Origin: Ruegeria sp. SCSIO 43209
GTDB taxonomy: Bacteria > Pseudomonadota > Alphaproteobacteria > Rhodobacterales > Rhodobacteraceae
Assembly (NCBI RefSeq): GCF_019904295.1
Contig: NZ_CP065359.1
Span: 1,327,001 to 1,391,000, forward strand
DNA: 64,000 nucleotides
Direction of reading: 5' to 3'
Shown here: positions 45,197-52,014 of the stretch, in pieces
Numbering within the stretch: position 1 is the stretch's first letter
Layout of the letters: each line of letters opens with the position of its first letter
Made by a program: the position numbers and the translations under genes
Notes under the pieces: model-generated
Databases searched by the model: none
What the model was told of the DNA's origin: nothing
Seen by the model: the letters and a program-made list of their open reading frames with translations, nothing else

Positions 45197-46426
45197 ATGA
45201 ACGCTCCAGATACAAAGCCTGTCCTGCGCGCAAAAGATGCGCCTGACCTTGGACGTTTCAACTGGGACGACCCGTTTCGCTTGTCGGACCAGTTGGAAGA
45301 GGATGAACGCCTGATTGCCGACAGCGCGCGCGCTTACGCCCAGGAGAAATTGCAGCCGCGTGTCACCAAGGCTTTTGCAAACGAAGAAACCGATCCCGAG
45401 ATCTTTCGTGAAATGGGTGAAATGGGGCTGTTGGGCACGACAATCCCGGAAGAATATGGTGGGATCGGTGCGAGCTACGTATCTTATGGACTGGTGGCGC
45501 GGGAAGTTGAACGGGTGGATTCCGGCTATCGCTCGATGATGTCGGTGCAAAGCTCGTTGGTGATGTACCCGATTTTCGCCTATGGCAGCGAAGAACAGCG
45601 TCGCAAATATCTGCCGAAACTGGCAAGTGGCGAATGGATTGGGTGTTTTGGCCTGACAGAGCCGGATGCGGGTTCGGACCCGGCGGCGATGAAGACCCGT
45701 GCCGAGAAGATTGATGGCGGGTATCGTCTGACCGGCAGCAAGATGTGGATTTCAAACGCACCGATCGCAGATGTCTATGTGGTCTGGGCCAAGTCAGATG
45801 CGCATGACGGCAAGATTCGTGGATTCGTGCTGGATAAAGGCACCAAGGGCCTGAGCGCACCGAAGATCGAGAACAAGCTGAGCCTGCGTACTTCGATCAC
45901 AGGTGAAATTGTCATGGATGGCGTTGAGGTGGACGAGGGCGCTTTGCTTCCACATGTTCAGGGTCTCAAGGGACCGTTCGGCTGCCTGAACCGCGCACGC
46001 TATGGTATCAGCTGGGGTGCGATGGGGGCCGCGGAATGCTGCTGGCACGCAGCGCGTCAATACGGCTTGGATCGTAAACAGTTCAATCGACCACTTGCGC
46101 AGACCCAGTTGTTTCAATGCAAACTGGCAGAGATGCAGACCGAAATCTCTTTGGGACTGCAAGCAAGCTTGCGCGTCGGCCGACTGATGGATCAGGCTGA
46201 AGCTGCGCCCGAGATGATCTCGATCATCAAACGTAACAATTGCGGCAAGGCATTGGACATTGCGCGGATGTCGCGTGACATGCACGGCGGCAACGGTATC
46301 TCACTTGAGTTCCAGGTGGTGCGTCACATGATCAATCTTGAGACAGTCAACACCTATGAGGGCACGCACGACGTTCATGCATTGATCCTGGGGCGGGCGC
46401 AAACCGGACTACAGGCATTTTACTGA
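45197..46426 (+). CDS. gcdH: Glutaryl-CoA dehydrogenase
   Basis: A 409-residue FAD enzyme of the acyl-CoA dehydrogenase family that oxidises and decarboxylates glutaryl-CoA to crotonyl-CoA in lysine, tryptophan and glutarate breakdown. The acyl-CoA dehydrogenase signatures are [19 protein letters not shown] and the catalytic Glu388 in [20 protein letters not shown], the GcdH version of the active site. [20 protein letters not shown] at the N-terminus is typical too. Its stop lies only 12 bases before the dif-like left attachment site of the prophage. Confidence 0.95.
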   Translation: MNAPDTKPVLRAKDAPDLGRFNWDDPFRLSDQLEEDERLIADSARAYAQEKLQPRVTKAFANEETDPEIFREMGEMGLLGTTIPEEYGGIGASYVSYGLVAREVERVDSGYRSMMSVQSSLVMYPIFAYGSEEQRRKYLPKLASGEWIGCFGLTEPDAGSDPAAMKTRAEKIDGGYRLTGSKMWISNAPIADVYVVWAKSDAHDGKIRGFVLDKGTKGLSAPKIENKLSLRTSITGEIVMDGVEVDEGALLPHVQGLKGPFGCLNRARYGISWGAMGAAECCWHAARQYGLDRKQFNRPLAQTQLFQCKLAEMQTEISLGLQASLRVGRLMDQAEAAPEMISIIKRNNCGKALDIARMSRDMHGGNGISLEFQVVRHMINLETVNTYEGTHDVHALILGRAQTGLQAFY

Positions 46427-46438
46427 GGCTGCACCTAT

Positions 46439-46466
46439 TACTCGTATAATCGGTAGTATGGTAATC
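46439..46466. repeat. attL, dif-like XerCD site
   Basis: It has dif architecture: an 11-base XerC-type arm TACTCGTATAA, a 6-base core TCGGTA and an 11-base XerD-type arm GTATGGTAATC. Compare E. coli dif with GGTGCGCATAA, TGTATA and TTATGTTAAAT. It shares ten identical bases (ATAATCGGTA, 46446-46455) with attR. The left arm should be chromosomal and the right arm phage-derived. Confidence 0.8.
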
Positions 46467-46494
46467 GCATTGCGACAACTACATCTTGTCCCAC

Positions 46495-46527
46495 GCCCTA
46501 TTCGTTTCACAGAAATCTGGATAGGGC
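46495..46527. repeat. Inverted repeat near attL (phage side)
   Basis: The arms GCCCTAT (46495-46501) and ATAGGGC (46521-46527) are perfect, 19 bases apart, then GGTTTTTCG follows. It could be an operator in the phage intergenic region or a weak terminator for gcdH. Confidence 0.4.
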
Positions 46528-46617
46528 AAGCGGTTTTTCGCTGTTAGGGTCTATTTTCTTTTTATGCATTGACGGTGTGTCTTTTCTACCACCGGTTGCG
46601 CTAGTTTCGCATTGAGA

Positions 46618-46662
46618 CAAGTGCGGTTATGCGCGCGCTTCGCGCGCGCATAACCGCACTTG
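46618..46662. repeat. Perfect 21-bp stem hairpin (phage intergenic region)
   Basis: The arms 46618-46638 and 46642-46662 are perfect reverse complements, with a three-base loop TTC. The arm begins CAAGTGCGG and ends in alternating GC. There is no T-run after it, so it is not a simple terminator. Such a stable hairpin in a microvirus intergenic region is a candidate for the second-strand (complementary-strand) origin or a packaging signal. Confidence 0.75.
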
Positions 46663-46702
46663 AAAATGAGCAGATTGTGCAGCAAAGCTGCCCATCATAG
46701 CT

Positions 46703-46760
46703 GCTTCGCGGTCCTCCGTGCTCAGGGGTGTACCACCCCCTCCGCGCGGAGACACGAAGC
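46703..46760. repeat. Cloverleaf-like fold in the phage intergenic region
   Basis: The outer stem GCTTCG/CGAAGC (46703-46708 with 46755-46760) encloses two hairpins: GGGGTG-TAC-CACCCC (46725-46739) and CTCC-GCGC-GGAG (46740-46751, which is also a perfect 12-base palindrome). It is not a tRNA. It could be a phage origin or packaging element together with the neighbouring 21-bp hairpin. Confidence 0.55.
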
Positions 46761-46971
46761 TTACCTCACCGTTTATTGTACGCTTAAACGCCGGTCTGGA
46801 TGCGTCGTCACTGTAGCGCTTAGTTACCGCACATGCGCGCAGACGCGCGCGTTATTTCGCTTAAATCAAGGCCGCTGAAATGTGTTTGTGATCATAGATC
46901 ACAAGCCACATGTCAGGACCTTGACCCCAAGCGACCACTACGCGTGGGGCGCGTTCGCCACGTGGCAGAAC

Positions 46972-46994
46972 GGATAAGCGCAAGCCGCTTATCC
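46972..46994. repeat. 9-bp hairpin before the plus-strand phage ORFs
   Basis: The arms GGATAAGCG (46972-46980) and CGCTTATCC (46986-46994) have a five-base loop and end 24 bases before the 58-aa ORF. Possible operator or leader structure of the plus-strand unit. Confidence 0.5.
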
Positions 46995-47018
46995 ATTCAG
47001 CAACGAAAGGTGACTATT

Positions 47019-47195
47019 ATGAACCGTAATTCCATGATCAAACGCATCGAGTCTGCCAAATATGATCTTGACGCTGTGATCCAGGATCTTAGGGAGGCCC
47101 AAGCCGAAGATTTCGCTCAAGGGTTCTATTTCAACGAAGCCTATGCGGAGGCCGCTATCCGTAAGATCCGCGTTGTTCTGGATGCTATTCGATGA
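47019..47195 (+). CDS. Prophage ORF, 58 aa, opposite strand to the phage structural genes
   Basis: MNRNSMIKRIESAKYDLDA onward: a small, charged, helical protein with no motif I can name. AAAGG lies eight bases before the ATG. The frame could be extended upstream to 46833, but that runs through the hairpin zone and has no Shine-Dalgarno. It overlaps the next ORF by four bases (ATGA), so the pair is a real operon. Microviruses normally code on one strand only, so this unit is unusual. A regulator for lysogeny is possible, but nothing in the sequence proves it. Confidence 0.65.
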   Translation: MNRNSMIKRIESAKYDLDAVIQDLREAQAEDFAQGFYFNEAYAEAAIRKIRVVLDAIR

Positions 47196-47386
47196 TGTCG
47201 CCCGAGGAACTGTCCGCCGTCACCCGCCGTTTATCTAAGCGGGTGTACGCGGATCGTGAACTTGCTAAACGCAATGGCGATAAGGAATGGCTAGACCGTC
47301 TCAACGAGGAACTTTATGTCCTGCGTCTAGCCCTTCGTTTGGATAGTAAGACGCTAAAGCGCCTTACTATGGGGAAGGATTTCTAG
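47192..47386 (+). CDS. Prophage ORF, 64 aa, coupled to the 58-aa ORF
   Basis: MMSPEELSAVTRRLSKRVYA onward: a basic, helical protein rich in R, K, L and E, with no Cys and no membrane segment. It starts inside the stop of the 58-aa ORF. The composition would fit a small DNA- or protein-binding factor. A hairpin with a short T-run follows at 47428-47460. Not recognised as a family. Confidence 0.65.
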   Translation: MMSPEELSAVTRRLSKRVYADRELAKRNGDKEWLDRLNEELYVLRLALRLDSKTLKRLTMGKDF

Positions 47387-47835
47387 GTCTTTTTGCACCA
47401 TGGGATGAATTCCCGACTTCCGCCCTTGCCCCGTCTTGCTTCGCGCGAGTCGGGGCGTTCTTTGCAAACCTTCCTTTCTCGTGCGCGTTCCGGTTCCCTG
47501 ATCGAATTTGCAAGATGCCCTTGCTCATGCACCGAAGGTTTCTTTGTGGGCGTCGTCGTTTTTGTAGGCGCAGTGATAGTTGCAGATGTCGAGACTGCGC
47601 CACCAGTCCTCGTAACTGCGCCGCTCTCCCTTGGCTCGCTTTTCCTGATATGAGTATCTGGCGATGTAATCCGCAGCCTTGAGGCCGTCCTTCGCTTCAG
47701 CGTTAAGTCCTCTGTAGCATTTGCGGCACGGGTAGATGCCGCCGCAGCGTTTGCGGATCTTCGCCTTCCAGTGGCCGAGTTTTTCTTGCCACGCTCTTTC
47801 GTCGTATTCTTGTTCGTATTCCTCGATTTCGCCAT
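47383..47835 (-). CDS. Possible overlapping basic ORF in the 3' end of rep
   Basis: A 150-codon ORF in the +1 frame relative to rep, beginning MAKSRNTNKNTTKERGKK, with AAGGA seven bases before the ATG. It runs 142 bases past the rep stop. The predicted product is very rich in R, K, S, T and A, which is what a DNA-packaging protein (like the small basic J protein of phiX174) would need. The overlapping part may be a chance shadow of rep codon use, so confidence is low; the unshared 3' part is the stronger hint. Confidence 0.25.
   Translation of the reverse strand: MAKSRNTNKNTTKERGKKNSATGRRRSANAAAASTRAANATEDLTLKRRTASRLRITSPDTHIRKSEPRESGAVTRTGGAVSTSATITAPTKTTTPTKKPSVHEQGHLANSIREPERARERKVCKERPDSREARRGKGGSREFIPWCKKT
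47428..47460 (+). terminator. Hairpin between convergent phage genes
   Basis: The stem GCCCCG (47428-47433) and CGGGGC (47451-47456) can extend by two pairs across a mismatch, and GTTCTTT follows on the plus strand. It probably ends the plus-strand two-gene unit. Confidence 0.55.
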
Positions 47836-48736
47836 AGATCAATCCTTCCCAATCTTTTTCCACTACTGACACGGACGCCAACAAAGCGTTCCATTGCGGG
47901 CAATCCTGCCCGTATTTCTGATTCCGTAGCTTGTTGATGTGATGCAGCCGATTCAGGAGATATTCGCGCTGCTTTCCCTTGGGATACCAATAGCCGGAAT
48001 AGTCGGGCACGTTCAGATTGAGCGTTACCGGCACAATCAGCTTGCGTTCCCATTCTTCACATTTGCGCTCTAACCACCGGAACCCGATGGGTGGCACCTT
48101 TGACATGCGGAAGTACGAGGCTCCGTCATTCTCTGACTTGGCCTCTCGCATGGTGCCTTTCGAGTTCACTACGTTGAACTGATCTTTCAGGGCGTACTTG
48201 AGCACATATGCCAAGGTTCCCTGATCGGGGTTATCTGTCGTTACGTGTCCATGCGGCCAGTACTGCCAGTGATCCCGGTAGTATTCCTTGCTATTCGGTT
48301 TTCGCCCTGGGCGATTGCCCGGGATTACCTTATCGTTGTTTTCGTCCTTCCACACACCAAGGTGCTTGAATGGACGCTCTCCGAATATGATCATGTGCCA
48401 ATGGACCCGGCCCCTCTTTGATCCGCGTTCGCCTGCAACGACATATGAAATCTCGCCGCGCGTGGTGTATGTTCTGTAATACTCTTCACGAAGGCTTTTA
48501 AGGAACGCTTGTACATCACTATAATGAAAGGCCTTTGCCCTTGGGGGCAGGGTGCCATCTGCATTGTTTCTGTAGGTGAGATTGATAACCAATGTCTCAG
48601 CTACAACTGTTTTTTCTGCCATCCCGCGCGCGACCCAATCGTTTTTCCGCGCTTTGATGCAGTCGTTACACCGACGGCAGGCAAACTGTATGTATTCGCC
48701 TTTGTCGTTGTACGTGTATTGAGGATTAGAGCACAT
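47525..48736 (-). CDS. Microvirus replication initiator (VP4, HUH endonuclease)
   Basis: A 403-residue rolling-circle replication protein. The N-terminal CxxC pair (CRRCNDCIKARKNDWVARG, residues 20-38) is typical of microvirus VP4. The HUH metal motif is H112-W-H114 in GRVHWHMIIFGE, and the nicking tyrosines are Y177 and Y181 in LAYVLKYALKD. It cuts the phage origin in double-stranded DNA and joins the ends after each round. It follows the 127-aa ORF by 12 bases on the same strand. Complete length, no frameshift. Confidence 0.93.
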   Translation of the reverse strand: MCSNPQYTYNDKGEYIQFACRRCNDCIKARKNDWVARGMAEKTVVAETLVINLTYRNNADGTLPPRAKAFHYSDVQAFLKSLREEYYRTYTTRGEISYVVAGERGSKRGRVHWHMIIFGERPFKHLGVWKDENNDKVIPGNRPGRKPNSKEYYRDHWQYWPHGHVTTDNPDQGTLAYVLKYALKDQFNVVNSKGTMREAKSENDGASYFRMSKVPPIGFRWLERKCEEWERKLIVPVTLNLNVPDYSGYWYPKGKQREYLLNRLHHINKLRNQKYGQDCPQWNALLASVSVVEKDWEGLIYGEIEEYEQEYDERAWQEKLGHWKAKIRKRCGGIYPCRKCYRGLNAEAKDGLKAADYIARYSYQEKRAKGERRSYEDWWRSLDICNYHCAYKNDDAHKETFGA

Positions 48737-48748
48737 TATGTTTTCGTC

Positions 48749-49132
48749 CTAAGTGTCAGTAAGTGCATACAGGATCAAGGGGGTATGGGGGCGCGATCCC
48801 GTCCGGTTTATCCAAACACGGACGTGATCGCTGTACAGGCGCTGGCGCATTTCATTTGCCACCACCTGATTTAACAAATCGCATTGGGTCGGGCAGGGCT
48901 TGCGCCCGCCCGGTGTGGCCCAGCTACCTAGTCCACCCTCATATTCATGTCCCCGTTGCTGATAGACGCGGTACGTCTCGCGATCGCGATTTGTGATGTA
49001 TTGCTTCCATGGCCGCTTAGGCGGCTCCGATCGCCGCTCATAGCTTGGCTTTGGCCCCGTACCTTTCGGCCAGTACAGATCGCTTGTCGCGGGCCGTACT
49101 GGCCATGGCGCGTATGGTGTTGGCCAGTTCAT
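48749..49132 (-). CDS. Prophage protein, 127 aa, unknown
   Basis: Starts MNWPTPYAPWPVRPATSDL; the N-terminal half is rich in Pro, Trp and Arg, and the C-terminal half is more globular (CDLLNQVVANEMRQRLYSDHVRVW). There is no signal peptide or membrane helix. It overlaps the M15 peptidase gene by four bases and is 12 bases before rep. It occupies the place of small non-structural genes (VP5-like) in other microviruses, but I see no similarity that would justify that name. Confidence 0.75.
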   Translation of the reverse strand: MNWPTPYAPWPVRPATSDLYWPKGTGPKPSYERRSEPPKRPWKQYITNRDRETYRVYQQRGHEYEGGLGSWATPGGRKPCPTQCDLLNQVVANEMRQRLYSDHVRVWINRTGSRPHTPLILYALTDT

Positions 49133-49746
49133 TTATGCTTGTACCCGCGCGCACAGCGTCGGGCCAATTCGGGCAAGACTTCCTCAAACCTTACCCAAAG
49201 CTCTAGCTGGTTGGGCGGGCGGGGCTTGCCCTCTAAGCCGATTGTAGCGCGGTGTCGGTCACGCTGTTTCTTCCAGTCTGCAAGCTGGATATGTGCAGCG
49301 TCATAGAAACGCTCTTCCGGATCGTCATAAACGGGAATGCCGTTGTCATTCCAATCGTGTCCATGGATCAGATTGACACCGTATTTCGCCTCTATGACGC
49401 GCATACAGGCATTGAGCGTTAGCCAGTATTTCCGGCTGACGTTCCAGCCCAATGACGGATGGATAATGTCCACCGCCTCATAATATTGGTGCGGGCTTTC
49501 CCATGGGCCCGCTTTTGTGCGGCCCTCTATGCGTAATTGCTTTTGTCGCTCAGGTGTTCGGTAACACTCGCTGATCTTAGCCGGATAACCGGCATCCTCC
49601 ATGGCCTTAACGATCTGTTGGCCGAGGTAGAACATGGGTCCGTCTTTGTAGCAGTACCGCGTCTGTCGTTTCGGCACCTGCATTTTCTCGTATGGCCACA
49701 CGTGACGTAGTGCGGCACGAAACAAACCTTGGGGTTTGAGTTTCAT
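49129..49746 (-). CDS. M15-type peptidase, endolysin-like, of the microvirus
   Basis: A 205-residue protein with the zinc-peptidase pattern of the M15 group: ISECYRTPERQKQL (59-72), then H86 and D93 in SPHQYYEAVDI and H152 in DAAHIQLADW. These are the zinc ligands of D,D-carboxypeptidase-like enzymes that cut the peptide part of peptidoglycan. The usual SxHxxGxAxD has Glu in place of Gly, but the ligands are intact. There is no signal peptide, so a release helper or virion location would be needed. Likely used for cell lysis or for entry. AAAGGA lies eight bases before the ATG. Confidence 0.85.
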   Translation of the reverse strand: MKLKPQGLFRAALRHVWPYEKMQVPKRQTRYCYKDGPMFYLGQQIVKAMEDAGYPAKISECYRTPERQKQLRIEGRTKAGPWESPHQYYEAVDIIHPSLGWNVSRKYWLTLNACMRVIEAKYGVNLIHGHDWNDNGIPVYDDPEERFYDAAHIQLADWKKQRDRHRATIGLEGKPRPPNQLELWVRFEEVLPELARRCARGYKHK

Positions 49747-49771
49747 TTTGTAGTTCCTTTGCTCGATGGGC

Positions 49772-49789
49772 GAGGGCCGTTAGGCCCTC
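49772..49789 (-). repeat. Intercistronic hairpin before the peptidase gene
   Basis: The perfect arms GAGGGCC (49772-49778) and GGCCCTC (49783-49789) have loop GTTA, in the gap between the 175-aa gene and the peptidase gene. No T-run. It may protect or cut the phage message, or lower expression of the distal genes. Confidence 0.55.
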
Positions 49790-49819
49790 TATCAACCACG
49801 GTTGCAGCTGCACCCGTTC

Positions 49820-50347
49820 TTACTCTGTTTGCGTTTCATTGACGTTTTGTTCCCGTGTTTCACGGGTTTCGCGCGCCGTCTCGGGGCTTTCCTGCGCCTC
49901 TTGCCGCTGGGTCGTTTCATTGGTTTCCTCCTCGATTACCTGCGGTTCTCTGGCCTGCGACCGCAGTACCTTTTCCATATTCGCCATTCGGCGTTCATTG
50001 GCCTTGTTTTGTGCCGTGGCGGCCTTCACGACCTTCATTAGTTCGAGATGCTCAGGGCTTGCCTTTGTCGGCTTGTATTCGGGGTTGGCTGCGGTGTTGA
50101 ACGCCGCTGCACCATAGCCCTGCGTTTGTACGCGCCGCCCGCTCGCTAGAAGGGCTGTCACGTTTTCTACAAGTTCGAATGTATCGCCCTTGTTCGCATA
50201 ACGGACGTATCCTATGCCCTCATGTACGCCGGGTGTTAGGCCCAGTACGAACTGGGTTTCACCCTTTTCATCTACGCAGGCGATATTTCCACCCGGATGC
50301 GCCACTGCCAGTTTTGCGGCTGCGAACTCTCGTTGTGTGAGTTTCAT
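49820..50347 (-). CDS. Prophage 175-aa protein with charged tail (scaffold candidate)
   Basis: Starts MKLTQREFAAAKLAVAHPGG. Residues 1-85 look globular. Residues 95-130 are an amphipathic helix (ELMKVVKAATAQNKANERRMANMEKVL). The last 45 residues are almost all E, T, R, Q and N (QEAQESPETARETRETREQ), highly charged and disordered. In microviruses the internal scaffold gene (VP3) is next to the capsid gene, and scaffolds are small, helical and charged, so scaffold is the best guess; sequence similarity was not seen. It lies 68 bases after VP1, with a hairpin between. Confidence 0.7.
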   Translation of the reverse strand: MKLTQREFAAAKLAVAHPGGNIACVDEKGETQFVLGLTPGVHEGIGYVRYANKGDTFELVENVTALLASGRRVQTQGYGAAAFNTAANPEYKPTKASPEHLELMKVVKAATAQNKANERRMANMEKVLRSQAREPQVIEEETNETTQRQEAQESPETARETRETREQNVNETQTE

Positions 50348-50380
50348 GTTGTTCTCCTATAACTTTGTTTCCGTGATAGC

Positions 50381-50404
50381 GGAAAACGCCAGCTGACGTT
50401 CTCC
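50381..50404 (-). repeat. Hairpin after the capsid gene
   Basis: On the minus strand GGAGAACG pairs with CGTTTTCC (one G-T pair) around an eight-base loop; 12 bases after the VP1 stop. Probably a partial terminator or processing site in the phage operon. Confidence 0.45.
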
Positions 50405-50415
50405 GTTATTGTGGA

Positions 50416-51972
50416 TTATTCGGTTTCCTCAAAAACGTCCTCGTCTCCGATTACTGCCAGTTCTTCGACCGGGGTAGGTCCGAAGATCAGCGGCGTATCC
50501 GCCCTGAATATGCTTGTGATGCTGTACTGACAGACTTCGACACCCGGGGAGTGATCCTTGAACGGGTAATGATCCAAATCCTCTGGATAGAGGATGTTGT
50601 CTGGATCAACCGATGCTGGCACCTCCAGTTGCCAGATTGCGGTTTTGTTCTCGACTGTCGTCGGATCGAGTTGCCTTGAGAACCCATAGTTCACATAGGT
50701 CTTTTTCAGGTGGTTGTTGCCGTTGTAGCAGACAATGGTTTCCTCATCCGCCTGCGCCACATCGGAGCGGATTTGACGCGCCATTACGGGCTGTGGGTCT
50801 ACGTTCAGTTCGTCTGCTACGTAGTTGATCTTGCCCCATGGCTGAGCAAGGATCGGGTGCGGCTGTGAACCCAGCGTCTCATCGGGCTTGATTACTGCAA
50901 AGGTGATTACCACACCGCCAAATTCTGACGCTGGGATCGGCACCGTAAACGCCAAGGTGTCCTCGGGTTCCGTTTGCTCCTGTCCGAGACTCGGGCCGTC
51001 CGTGGCGCTGATCATTCCACCGCCTAGGGTGATTTCGTTTTCATAGATCACAAACGGCTGCTTTTCGACTTCCAGCTTCAAGCCGTGTGCGTAACGAACA
51101 ACCTGTTCTTCACCGTATTGCGGATTATCATCGACCATTTTCCGCATCTTGCGTGTGAGCCGATCACGTTGCTCGGCAAGATAGAAATCCGTGACAGTCA
51201 AGCCTGTTGCGGGTAGATCTCCGTAGACATCGGGGTGGCCGGGATTGTTTGGGTCTTCTTTGATCCACCGTCCTTCTCCGCTGTCTGTTCGTGCCCAGTC
51301 ACCATCTTGGGTTTCCCCCTCTGTGACATTCACTGTTCCGGCTGTCGTGGTCAGTGTTCCGTCTGTAAAGCCGATACCCTTCATATTAATACGGCCTTCG
51401 ATGTGCACCGCGCCATTCACGCGATCATCGGGGTCCAGCACTGCGTTCAGCCGATCCAAGACGGTCGGGCCGATTAGGGCAGGGGTGACGGTCATGCAGG
51501 TGTTGTCCAGGAGCGTTGCCTTGACGTATTTGCGTTGCCGCAAATGGTTGATTGCCGCGATGTAGGACAGACGGACAATCTCACAGACCTTTTTTACGCC
51601 ATTAATCGAGATAGGCTCGACACTGAGGCGCTTGGTGATTTCGTTTTCATCCTCGTATCCAAACACAGGAGTGTCGGAGAGGTATTTTTCTCGGAAGATT
51701 TCCACGTTGCCGGGGTGATCAGCCTCGGGGTTTTTGATGATGTCCGCTGCGATCGCCGGGACATAGACCGAGATCAGTTCTGCAGTGATTTCCGTACGCA
51801 GCCGTCCCGCGATGGGGTCCAGTTCATATTCGCAGATTTGTGTGAGGCTTCCGACCTCACTGGGGCCGACTGCGACGGCCATAACAGGGGCTAGTTTGCC
51901 ACCTGCAAAGCGTCCGTGTGGGCTTTGCACCTCACGCCGCTTGTTCTTTGGGATCATATAATCTGAGCGCAT
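50416..51972 (-). CDS. Microvirus major capsid protein (VP1, F-like)
   Basis: A 518-residue protein, the usual length for a microvirus capsid protein that forms a jelly roll with long loops. Recognisable points are the start (PKNKRREVQSPHGRFAGGKLAPVMAVAVGPSEVG), the segment AELISVYVPAIAADIIKNPE, the VQVWQI-like IWQLEVPASVDPDNILYP and the C-terminal HSPGVEVCQYSITSIFRADTPLIFGPTP. Sixty copies build the T=1 shell. GGAG lies seven bases before the first ATG; a second in-frame ATG (MIPKNKRR) lies 15 bases inside. Confidence 0.93.
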   Translation of the reverse strand: MRSDYMIPKNKRREVQSPHGRFAGGKLAPVMAVAVGPSEVGSLTQICEYELDPIAGRLRTEITAELISVYVPAIAADIIKNPEADHPGNVEIFREKYLSDTPVFGYEDENEITKRLSVEPISINGVKKVCEIVRLSYIAAINHLRQRKYVKATLLDNTCMTVTPALIGPTVLDRLNAVLDPDDRVNGAVHIEGRINMKGIGFTDGTLTTTAGTVNVTEGETQDGDWARTDSGEGRWIKEDPNNPGHPDVYGDLPATGLTVTDFYLAEQRDRLTRKMRKMVDDNPQYGEEQVVRYAHGLKLEVEKQPFVIYENEITLGGGMISATDGPSLGQEQTEPEDTLAFTVPIPASEFGGVVITFAVIKPDETLGSQPHPILAQPWGKINYVADELNVDPQPVMARQIRSDVAQADEETIVCYNGNNHLKKTYVNYGFSRQLDPTTVENKTAIWQLEVPASVDPDNILYPEDLDHYPFKDHSPGVEVCQYSITSIFRADTPLIFGPTPVEELAVIGDEDVFEETE

Positions 51973-52014
51973 TTCGAGTCTCCGTTTTGCTCTGGTTTTG
52001 AAAAAGGGAAGGGG

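Larger units (their letters stand above)
46427..47018. other. Prophage left end: non-coding, strongly structured region
   Basis: Between gcdH and the first prophage ORF there are nearly 600 bases without a convincing gene. It holds the attL site (46439-46466), an inverted repeat GCCCTAT/ATAGGGC (46495-46527), a perfect 21-bp hairpin (46618-46662), a cloverleaf-like fold (46703-46760) and a 9-bp hairpin (46972-46994). In the circular phage this would be the main intergenic region, the natural place for replication, packaging and promoter signals. Confidence 0.7.

Noticed and set aside
46446..46478. Possible promoter reading leftwards across the attachment site (TTGTCG as -35)
   Set aside because: At 16-18 bases spacing the -10 candidates match poorly (TACCGA), and the better hexamer GATTAT is 21 bases away; not good enough to call.
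46660..46878. 72-codon plus-strand ORF across the phage hairpin region
   Set aside because: Runs through the cloverleaf-like structure, has a Cys/Arg/Thr-rich composition without pattern and no Shine-Dalgarno; the RNA/DNA structure is the better explanation.
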